Source of the DNA: Bacilli bacterium
GTDB taxonomy: Bacteria; Bacillota_I; Bacilli_A; ML615J-28; CAG-313
Assembly (NCBI GenBank): GCA_017463365.1
Contig: JAFTPH010000003.1
Coordinates: 1-45,398, forward strand
Length of the DNA stretch: 45,398 nucleotides
Reading direction: 5' to 3'
The position numbers were made by a program, and so were the translations under genes. Within the stretch, counting starts at the first letter, position 1. Every line of letters begins with the position of its first letter. Of the stretch, positions 40,186 through 45,398 are shown piece by piece. The notes below the pieces were generated by a model. That model did no database searches. It saw only the letters and a list, made by a program, of their open reading frames with translations, and was not told where the DNA came from.

Positions 40186-40207
40186 AATAGTAAATAGAGG
40201 TGTTATT

Positions 40208-41104
40208 ATGAATTTTTTAAGCGTAGCCGAAATAGCAAAACTATGGAATGTATCAGAACGAAGTGTTAGAAATTATTGTGCTGAAGGAAGAATCCCTGGT
40301 GCTTATCTTGTTGGTAAAACTTGGATGATACCAAGTGATGCTGTTAAACCTGATAGAAAAGCAAGATTAACTAGTAGTAAGAAAACATTACTTGATATTT
40401 TAAAAATAGAAAAAGAATCTAAACTTAAAGGGGGAATTTATCATAAGGTCCAAATTGAACTTACATATAATTCTAACCATATTGAAGGAAGCCGTCTTAC
40501 ACATGATCAAACAAGATATATATATGAAACTAATACAATAGGTTTAACTGATGAAGTTATTAATGTTGATGATATTGTTGAAACTGCTAATCACTTTAGA
40601 TGTATAGATTTAATCATAGATAAAGCTAATTTTAATATTACTGAAAATTTAATAAAGCAACTACACTTTATTTTAAAAAACGGGACAACTGATAGTAGAA
40701 GAAATTGGTTCGTTGTAGGTAATTATAAAAAACTTCCTAATGAGGTTGGTGGTAGAGTTACAACGAGTCCTGAAAAAGTAGAAGATGAAGTTAAATCTTT
40801 AATTGAATGGTATAACAACATAAAAAATAAGACATTAAATGATATAATCGAGTTTCATTATAGATTTGAATACATCCATCCTTTTCAAGATGGTAATGGT
40901 AGGGTAGGTAGACTTTTAATGTTTAAGGAATGCCTTAAATATAACATAGTTCCTTTTATAATAGATGAAAAACTAAAGATGTTTTATTATAGAGGGCTAA
41001 AAGAATGGAAACAAGAAAAAGGATATTTAATTGATACGTGTCTTGCAGCACAAGATCAATTTAAAGCGTATCTTGATTATTTTAGAATTAAGTATGATAA
41101 GTAA
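40208..41104 (+). CDS. Fic-domain AMPylase with N-terminal helix-turn-helix
   Basis: A 298-residue protein. Residues about 2-52 are a MerR/excisionase-type DNA-binding domain (FLSVAEIAKLWNVSERSVRN, then GRIPGAYLVGKTWMIPSDAV). The Fic core follows. The catalytic motif is complete, HPFQDGNGR at 224-232. An inhibitory motif of the form [S/T]xxxE[G/N] is seen upstream as SNHIEG at 89-94, so this is a class II, self-inhibited enzyme that would AMPylate a target when Glu93 is displaced. The target is not known. The start is the ATG at 40208. The arrangement suggests a protein that controls its own promoter at the 14-bp-arm operator. It is not paired with a separate antitoxin gene such as phd or fiT. 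It is flanked by R2a upstream and R1b downstream. Confidence 0.92.
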   Translation: MNFLSVAEIAKLWNVSERSVRNYCAEGRIPGAYLVGKTWMIPSDAVKPDRKARLTSSKKTLLDILKIEKESKLKGGIYHKVQIELTYNSNHIEGSRLTHDQTRYIYETNTIGLTDEVINVDDIVETANHFRCIDLIIDKANFNITENLIKQLHFILKNGTTDSRRNWFVVGNYKKLPNEVGGRVTTSPEKVEDEVKSLIEWYNNIKNKTLNDIIEFHYRFEYIHPFQDGNGRVGRLLMFKECLKYNIVPFIIDEKLKMFYYRGLKEWKQEKGYLIDTCLAAQDQFKAYLDYFRIKYDK

Positions 41105-41132
41105 ATTTTTGCTATTTAAATTAAATTAGGTT

Positions 41133-41172
41133 ATTACGACAAAAAGATACATTTAACACTTTTTGTCGTAAT
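41133..41172. repeat. 14-bp-arm inverted repeat after fic
   Basis: ATTACGACAAAAAG (41133-41146) and CTTTTTGTCGTAAT (41159-41172) pair perfectly around a 12-base loop. It may end fic transcription, but it has no T-run after the stem. The arm resembles the upstream fic operator (CGGCAAAAT there, CGACAAAAA here), so it may be a second binding site. Bases 41105-41132 hold nothing else. Confidence 0.75.
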
Positions 41173-41176
41173 GACA

Positions 41177-41286
41177 CATTTAGAATTTAAAGTCACTTGT
41201 AAAGTGACTTTTTTTATTTTAACATAAAGGGATTCGAACATATAATAAATAATTATTGGAAAATTGTTAAATTTAGTGTATAATAA
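41177..41286 (+). repeat. dispersed repeat R1, copy b
   Basis: A second copy of R1a (38778-38886), beginning CATTTAGAATTTAAAGTCAC. It contains a perfect 10-bp terminator stem AAAGTCACTT (41189-41198) / AAGTGACTTT (41202-41211) with the same T-run, the shared AACATAAAGGGATTCGAAC, and a promoter at its end. In both copies the hairpin is followed by the same TATTTTAACATAAAG sequence, so this is a true duplication. Confidence 0.85.
41256..41284 (+). promoter_or_regulatory. promoter of the small membrane protein gene, within R1b
   Basis: TTGGAA (41256-41261), a 17-base spacer and TATAAT (41279-41284). In R1a the same place reads TTGTGG and GGTATAAC, which is weaker. Confidence 0.7.
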
Positions 41287-41323
41287 TAGTGTAAGATAAA
41301 TTAGAATTTATAGTGGTGAACAT

Positions 41324-41527
41324 ATGAAAGATAAATTAATCAATAGTATTTTTATAATAGGAATTTTTTTAGTTTTTATGACTGGAACATGGGGAATAAT
41401 TTATGAATATGTTATTTTTGATAAATCTATTATTCCTGATATGACATTTGTTATAACATGTGTATTAGGTTATATAGGTATTATTTTGCTAGTCTTATGG
41501 TATATTTGGCAAAAGTCAAAAAAATAA
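41324..41527 (+). CDS. small two-helix membrane protein
   Basis: A 67-residue protein with two predicted membrane helices (about residues 6-28 and 39-61), a short outer loop and basic ends (MKDK, KSKK). No family is recognised. A GGTGA site lies 8 bases before the ATG, and a good promoter lies inside repeat R1b. The R2b terminator follows. It is a self-contained unit between repeats, so it is probably a real gene. Confidence 0.65.
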   Translation: MKDKLINSIFIIGIFLVFMTGTWGIIYEYVIFDKSIIPDMTFVITCVLGYIGIILLVLWYIWQKSKK

Positions 41528-41562
41528 TTTTACATAAATTCTTATTTAATGAGTAGTATAAA

Positions 41563-41654
41563 GTATCGCTCGTGGTTTGATGACACAGTAAATATGGCCA
41601 GATTAGAATCTGGCCTTTTGTTTTAATAGAATAAAAATATTTCAATACTGCCTT
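41563..41654 (+). repeat. dispersed repeat R2, copy b, with intact terminator
   Basis: It matches R2a in GTATCGCTCGTGGTTTGATG, then ACACAGTAAATATGGCCAGATT and the shared end ATATTTCAATACTGCCTTTA. The terminator here is intact: GGCCAGATT (41596-41604) and AATCTGGCC (41607-41615) followed by TTTTGTTTT. It ends the small membrane protein gene. Confidence 0.82.
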
Positions 41655-41661
41655 TAGTTAT

Positions 41662-41694
41662 AAAAAGAACGGACCTCAAGGTCCGCTCTTTTTT
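41662..41694. terminator. bidirectional terminator after the CDF gene
   Basis: CGGACCT (41670-41676), loop CA and AGGTCCG (41679-41685), extended by AAAAAGA/TCTTTTT on the outside with one mismatch. It serves the minus-strand CDF gene and can act as a second stop for plus-strand reading. Confidence 0.85.
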
Positions 41695-42595
41695 AATGGT
41701 GATGGTGATGATGATGATGATGACCAGAAGAAATTGTTCCAACCTCTACATGACAATGTTCATCGTGACAATGCTCTCCTGGGGCTTCAAGTTCAAGTGT
41801 TGCATGTCCAATGCCGTGTTTTTTCAATTCTTCTCGAACTTGTGCTTTAATTTGATGAGCATCAGAATTTGTAACAATATGCATGGTTGCATAGTTACTT
41901 TGACCATCCATACTCCATATGTGAACATGGTGAACATTTTGTACTCCGTTAATTTCTGAAATATGCCCTTGGATTTCATTAATATCAATTCCGTTAGGTG
42001 TTTTTTCAAGGAATAGGTCAATGACTTCCTTTAAGTTTTTAATAGCATTTATAAGAATAAATACTGCAACACCAATAGACATAATTGGATCAATGATAGC
42101 AAAATCAGTAAATCGCATGACAACTGACCCAATTAATACAATCACCCATCCAAGTACATCTTCAAGCATATGTAAATTGACTGCTTTTTGATTTAATGAG
42201 TTTCCTTTGCGGGTAAAAAAGGCCGCACAGAAATTAACACAAACGCCGATAATTGCGAAAATAATCATGCCATTATAGTTAATTTCTGTTGGTTTAATAA
42301 TTCTGTTAATTGCATTGAAAATAACCATTACAGATCCGAATAGCAGAATTAAAGTAGTAATTACGCTGCCAATGATAGAGTATCTTGCATATCCGTAAGT
42401 ATATTTTTCATCAGGTTGTTTTTTGCTTTTCTTTTCAAGAAAATAAGATATACCAATGCTAGTTGCATCTCCAATATCATGTACAGCATCAGATATGATG
42501 GCAACACTACCAGTAAAAATTCCACCTACAAACTCAAAAATGGAAAATGTCAAATTCAAAATAAAAGCAATTAAGATATTTTTTTCTGTTTTCAT
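41693..42595 (-). CDS. cation diffusion facilitator, metal exporter
   Basis: A 300-residue CDF-family transporter with six predicted membrane helices in residues about 8-205 and a cytosolic C-terminal domain. The metal site has Asp36 and Asp40 in helix 2 (ISDAVHDIGD) and His142 and Asp146 in helix 5 (NLHMLEDVLGW), the DD-HD pattern of zinc/iron-type members. The C-terminus has VHHVHIWSMDGQSNYATMHI, then the His-rich EHCHDEHCH and a run of nine His at the very end. It exports a divalent metal, zinc most likely, by proton antiport. GGAGGG precedes the ATG on the minus strand. It is divergent from a TetR gene, with a nested operator between. Confidence 0.92.
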   Translation of the reverse strand: MKTEKNILIAFILNLTFSIFEFVGGIFTGSVAIISDAVHDIGDATSIGISYFLEKKSKKQPDEKYTYGYARYSIIGSVITTLILLFGSVMVIFNAINRIIKPTEINYNGMIIFAIIGVCVNFCAAFFTRKGNSLNQKAVNLHMLEDVLGWVIVLIGSVVMRFTDFAIIDPIMSIGVAVFILINAIKNLKEVIDLFLEKTPNGIDINEIQGHISEINGVQNVHHVHIWSMDGQSNYATMHIVTNSDAHQIKAQVREELKKHGIGHATLELEAPGEHCHDEHCHVEVGTISSGHHHHHHHHH

Positions 42596-42629
42596 AAAGC
42601 CCTCCCATTGACTTTAATATGATATTATG

Positions 42630-42661
42630 ATACAATAAGTTCTATATTGAACGCTTTGTAT
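42630..42661. promoter_or_regulatory. nested palindromic operator between the CDF and TetR genes
   Basis: ATACAA (42630-42635) and TTGTAT (42656-42661) enclose a second symmetric pair, GTTC (42639-42642) and GAAC (42649-42652), on the same centre, 32 bp in all. The right outer arm is the -35 of the TetR promoter. Spacing and symmetry fit a TetR dimer or two dimers. Confidence 0.7.
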
Positions 42662-42684
42662 ATTATTATTATACAGGATATAAT
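42656..42684 (+). promoter_or_regulatory. promoter of the TetR gene
   Basis: TTGTAT (42656-42661), a 17-base spacer and TATAAT (42679-42684). The leader is about 65 bases long. The opposite promoter for the CDF gene must lie within 42596-42655, but its boxes are poor (TTCAAT, 16 bases and CATAAT are possible). Confidence 0.7.
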
Positions 42685-42757
42685 GAAAAAATGCAATAAG
42701 CAAATTATTGATGTTGTACGATACTGAACATTTTTATAAAATTGTATGGAGAAAATT

Positions 42758-43309
42758 ATGGATAGAAGACAAAGAAAAACAAGAGAAGCAATTTTTACTG
42801 CTTTTATTAAACTACTTTCAAAAAAAGATTTTGGACGAATTACTGTAGGAGAGATAATTGAACAGGCCGATATAGGACGAGCTACTTTTTATTCACATTT
42901 TGAAACAAAAGACTTTCTTTTGAAGGAATTATGTGAAGAACTATTTTGTCATATTTTTGACGCAATGAACAATGAACATTCTAATCACCATCATATTTTT
43001 GATTGTGATGCACCAAATTCTGTTTTTTTACATCTTTTTCAACATTTAAAGAAGAATGATAATAATATCTTAGAATTGTTGTCATGTCAAAATAACGAGT
43101 TGTTTCTTTGGTATTTCAAAAACAATCTACAAAAGTTGGCTGTAAGCCAACTTCCAATGTTCAAAAATCGAAAAAGTGATATATTACCTGATAGTTTTTG
43201 GATAAACCATATAGCATCTACTTTTGTTGAAACGGTTAGATGGTGGATTGATAATGGAATGAAACAGTCTCCTGAAACAATAACAGAGTATTTTTATTCA
43301 GTTGTGTAA
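42758..43309 (+). CDS. TetR-family regulator, probable metal sensor
   Basis: A 183-residue TetR/AcrR regulator. Residues about 10-50 hold the helix-turn-helix (ITVGEIIEQADIGRATFYSH). The ligand domain contains a His/Asp/Cys cluster at 74-84 (H74, H77-H79, D82, C83, D84) in a sequence that reads EHSNHHHIFDCD, which suggests a metal site. The start is the ATG at 42758 because GGAG lies 6 bases upstream; the in-frame ATG at 42746 is rejected. It is transcribed away from the CDF exporter and likely represses both by binding the shared operator, releasing when metal binds; that mechanism is inferred. Confidence 0.88.
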   Translation: MDRRQRKTREAIFTAFIKLLSKKDFGRITVGEIIEQADIGRATFYSHFETKDFLLKELCEELFCHIFDAMNNEHSNHHHIFDCDAPNSVFLHLFQHLKKNDNNILELLSCQNNELFLWYFKNNLQKLAVSQLPMFKNRKSDILPDSFWINHIASTFVETVRWWIDNGMKQSPETITEYFYSVV

Positions 43310-43333
43310 AGTTCTATTTAAATGACGTTCACG

Positions 43334-43384
43334 CATTAAAGTCTAAAGTCACTTGCTAAAGTGACTTTTTATAATTAAAAAATA
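43334..43384 (+). repeat. dispersed repeat R1, partial copy c (terminator)
   Basis: A shortened R1. CATTAAAGTCTAAAGTCACT leads to the stem AAAGTCACTT (43345-43354) / AAGTGACTTT (43359-43368), a perfect 10-bp stem with loop GCTA and TT after it, then TATAATT. It ends the TetR gene. Confidence 0.72.
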
Positions 43385-43394
43385 GTTTTTTTAA

Positions 43395-43423
43395 TTGTAT
43401 TTTCAACATAGTCATGTTATAAT
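43395..43423 (+). promoter_or_regulatory. promoter of the PiT-DUF47 operon
   Basis: TTGTAT (43395-43400), a 17-base spacer and TATAAT (43418-43423) with TGT before it. The leader before the start is about 65 bases. Confidence 0.75.
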
Positions 43424-43496
43424 TTACATAACTTGCGAAAAAATGTAAGTTAAATTTGTTAAATTAGATATATTTTTTATTTAAATGGAGGAAAAA

Positions 43497-44552
43497 ATGG
43501 GACTATTTGATTTTTTCAAACTGCTTATTGATAAACCTATTTTATTAATTGTAGTTCTATTAGTTTCAGCAGTAATAATGATTAATGGATGGACAGATGC
43601 TCCTAATGCTATCGCAACATGTGTTTCGACAAGAGCGATGTCTCCTAAAAGTGCAATTATTATGGCTGTAATATTCAACTTCTTAGGTGTGTTGATAATG
43701 ACAATGATTAGTAGTAGTGTTACTTCTACGATATCAAAAATGGGTAATTTTAATGGAGATCCAGAGCAACAATTAATAGCAATATGTGCTGGGATGGTTG
43801 GAATAGTTGTTTGGGCAACTGCCGCATGGTTTTTTGGAATCCCAACTAGTGAAAGTCACGCTTTAATTGCTGGTATTGCTGGTGCTGCCGTTGCACTAAA
43901 TGGTTTAGATGGATTTAGTGGTACAGGTGGAGCATGGTTAAATGTTCTATATGGTATTGGTATTTCTACTGTTGTAGGATTTGGATTATCATTTATAGTT
44001 ACTAAAGTAGTTCAATTAATATGTAAAAAAGTTAATCGCAGAAAAGCAAATCGTGCTTTTGCGAAAGCTCAAATTTTTGGTGGTGCTTCAATGGCATTCA
44101 TGCATGGGGCCCAAGATGGATTAAAATTCATGGGTATTTTCTTACTTGCGACTAGTTTTGTTGAACCTAGTGTTGTAAGTGCTGATGGATCATTTGTAAT
44201 TCCAATTTGGTTAATGGTTTATTGTTCATTAATTATGGGACTTGGTACTTCAATTGGTGGATATAAGATTATTAAAACTGTTGGTATGGATATGGTTAAA
44301 CTTGAACAATATCAAGGGTTCGTATCAGATGTAACCGCATCAACATGTTTATTCTTCTCATCAGTTGTGGGAATTCCTGTTTCAACAACACATATGAAAT
44401 CAGCTTCAATCATGGGGGTTGGTTCTGCCAAGAGATTTAAGTCAGTTAATTGGAGTGTTGTAAAAGAAATGGTTATGACTTGGGTAATGACATTCCCAGG
44501 TTGTGGATTATGTGGTTTTTTAGTAGCTAAATTATTTTTATATTTATTCTAG
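43497..44552 (+). CDS. PiT-family phosphate permease
   Basis: A 351-residue membrane protein of the PiT family with about ten helices. The two inverted family motifs are present: NGWTDAPNAIATCVSTRAMS near residue 30 and IPVSTTHMKSASIMGVGS near residue 300. The first reads GWTDAPN instead of the common GANDVAN form. It carries phosphate with a cation into the cell. The start is the ATG at 43497 because GGAGG at 43487-43491 precedes it; an ATG at 43485 lies just before that site. It is cotranscribed with the DUF47 gene, the standard pair. Confidence 0.93.
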   Translation: MGLFDFFKLLIDKPILLIVVLLVSAVIMINGWTDAPNAIATCVSTRAMSPKSAIIMAVIFNFLGVLIMTMISSSVTSTISKMGNFNGDPEQQLIAICAGMVGIVVWATAAWFFGIPTSESHALIAGIAGAAVALNGLDGFSGTGGAWLNVLYGIGISTVVGFGLSFIVTKVVQLICKKVNRRKANRAFAKAQIFGGASMAFMHGAQDGLKFMGIFLLATSFVEPSVVSADGSFVIPIWLMVYCSLIMGLGTSIGGYKIIKTVGMDMVKLEQYQGFVSDVTASTCLFFSSVVGIPVSTTHMKSASIMGVGSAKRFKSVNWSVVKEMVMTWVMTFPGCGLCGFLVAKLFLYLF

Positions 44553-44564
44553 GAGGACAATACG

Positions 44565-45188
44565 ATGAAAAAGAAAGAAGTAAATTATTATTTTAAAACA
44601 TTTTCTGAATTATTTGAATATACAAAAAAAGCCGCTATTTATTTAAATAGTGTAGTTAAAAACTTTGATGGGGGAATTACTGAACAACAAAAAGATGAAA
44701 TGCATGAAATTGAACATAGTGCAGATTTATGCTTACATGATGCTCTAGCAAAACTTGCGAAAGAATTTATTACTCCAATTGAAAATGAAGATATTTTAAC
44801 AATTATCAAAACAATTGACGATGCTACTGACGTAATTGAAGAAGCATTAATTAAAATGTATATTCACAATGTTAAAAAATTACCAGAAGCTGCTGTTGTA
44901 TTTGCGGATATCATTCAAAGAGAATGTATTGCGGTAGAAGAAGTACTTGCTGAATTCCCTAACTTCAAAAAATCTTCAACATTAAAAGATAAGATTATGG
45001 AAGTATTAGATATTGAATCAGAAGGAGATAAATTATATATGTCTTCTATTCGCGAATTATATCAATCTTCAGCTAGTTTTGAAGAAATTTATTTAACAGA
45101 AAACTTAATTAATATTTTTGAAGAATGCTGTGATGTAATCGAAGAAATCGCTCAAGTAATCGATGAAGCAGTTATGAAAAATGCATAA
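44565..45188 (+). CDS. DUF47/PhoU-like accessory protein of the phosphate permease
   Basis: A 207-residue, all-helical DUF47 (YkaA/PhoU-like) protein. Acidic metal-binding patches typical of PhoU folds are seen (EHSADLCLHDALAKLAKEFI, then TPIENEDILTIIKTIDDATD, and CCDVIEEIAQVIDEA). It lies 12 bases after the PiT gene with a good AGGAGG site, so it probably controls the permease. It is soluble, with no membrane segment. It is the last complete gene of the window. Confidence 0.93.
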   Translation: MKKKEVNYYFKTFSELFEYTKKAAIYLNSVVKNFDGGITEQQKDEMHEIEHSADLCLHDALAKLAKEFITPIENEDILTIIKTIDDATDVIEEALIKMYIHNVKKLPEAAVVFADIIQRECIAVEEVLAEFPNFKKSSTLKDKIMEVLDIESEGDKLYMSSIRELYQSSASFEEIYLTENLINIFEECCDVIEEIAQVIDEAVMKNA

Positions 45189-45201
45189 TATTTAATAAAT
45201 C

Positions 45202-45232
45202 AGAATTCAATGGTATTCATTGAATTCTTTTA
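45202..45232 (+). terminator. terminator of the phosphate operon
   Basis: AGAATTCAATG (45202-45212) pairs with CATTGAATTCT (45218-45228) around the loop GTATT, followed by TTTT. Confidence 0.9.
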
Positions 45233-45338
45233 ATTTTATTAAATGTTATTTTTAAATAAAAAATTATACTTTTAGTTGATAATAAAATAAAATATTGTTA
45301 AAATTATAGCGTGATATAAAACAAATCACAAAACAAGT

Positions 45339-45372
45339 TATAATAAGGGGTGGGAACATGTACAATAAATAA
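45339..45372 (+). promoter_or_regulatory. -10 box, strong ribosome-binding site and four-codon ORF at the window end
   Basis: TATAAT (45339-45344) is followed by GGGGTGGG and an ATG at 45358 that opens only MYNK before TAA (45370-45372). The -35 is weak, and the inverted repeat GTGAT/ATCAC (45311-45329) overlaps its expected place. The rest of 45233-45398 shows no gene. It may be a leader peptide of a gene beyond the window, or chance. Confidence 0.35.
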
Positions 45373-45398
45373 TTAACATAGATAAAACAATAATTTAA

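Noticed and set aside
38703-41286. An integrative element with att sites at tRNA-Glu
   Set aside because: The R1 copies start only at the tRNA CCA and do not repeat the tRNA 3' end, and there is no integrase or recombinase gene in the window.

Overview
This window is a 45 kb piece of a very AT-rich, low-GC Gram-positive-type genome. Gene order and protein families point to Bacillota/Mycoplasmatota, meaning a Bacilli-like lineage near the mollicutes (Acholeplasma/Izemoplasma/Erysipelotrichales/Turicibacter-like). TGA is used as a normal stop (for example atpB, ytfI and cshB), so the genome uses the standard code and not the Mycoplasma code. Shine-Dalgarno sites (AGGAGG, GGTGA) are good. Promoters are of the SigA type, very often with an extended -10 (TGnTATAAT). 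I cannot name the genus from sequence alone.

Layout. 1-550: the 3' remains of a broken RhuM/ORF6N-like gene, whose frame is lost at a 26-bp perfect palindrome. 615-8150: rpiB followed by a full F1Fo ATP synthase operon (two AtpI-type genes, then atpBEFHAGDC), whose c subunit carries a sodium-type ion-binding signature. 8160-10110: a small unknown gene, the ribosome hibernation factor hpf, and a convergent YidD with a long extra C-terminus. 10115-14667: ytfI-ytfJ, a HI0933-type flavoprotein with a YtxK-like methyltransferase, and ackA, which keeps most of the Bacillus subtilis ytfI-ytfJ-tpx-ytxK-ackA order. 14735-18846: two related, membrane-anchored surface proteins of unknown function. 18864-27069: dnaE, then phosphoglucomutase, glucose-6-phosphate isomerase, tgt and a lipoprotein. 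27092-29457: a YlmC/YmxH protein, an unusual ROK protein and an MBL-fold hydrolase. 29498-34284: the HrcA/CIRCE heat-shock operon hrcA-grpE-dnaK-dnaJ, with two tandem CIRCE sites. 34282-38612: rsmE-mtaB-cshB-nfo. 38644-38779: a single tRNA-Glu(UUC).

From the tRNA to about 43.4 kb the window becomes accessory: an XRE regulator, a Fic AMPylase with its own helix-turn-helix, a tiny membrane protein, and a divergent CDF metal exporter/TetR pair. These genes are separated by two families of short dispersed repeats that alternate (R1, R2, R1, R2, R1). R1 is a terminator module, and in two copies it also has a promoter-like end. Fic is bracketed by two 14-bp-arm inverted repeats, and the upstream one sits on its promoter with a 42-bp arm period. 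The window ends with a PiT phosphate permease and its DUF47/PhoU-like partner, and then a promoter with a very short possible leader ORF.

Most of the window is housekeeping: energy (ATP synthase, acetate kinase, sugar-phosphate interconversion), protein quality control, translation and tRNA modification, and DNA replication and repair. The most unusual parts are the Fic locus with its operators, the repeat mosaic behind tRNA-Glu, the YidD fusion, the paired surface proteins, and the palindrome that breaks the first gene. No CRISPR array, integrase, transposase or rRNA was seen.
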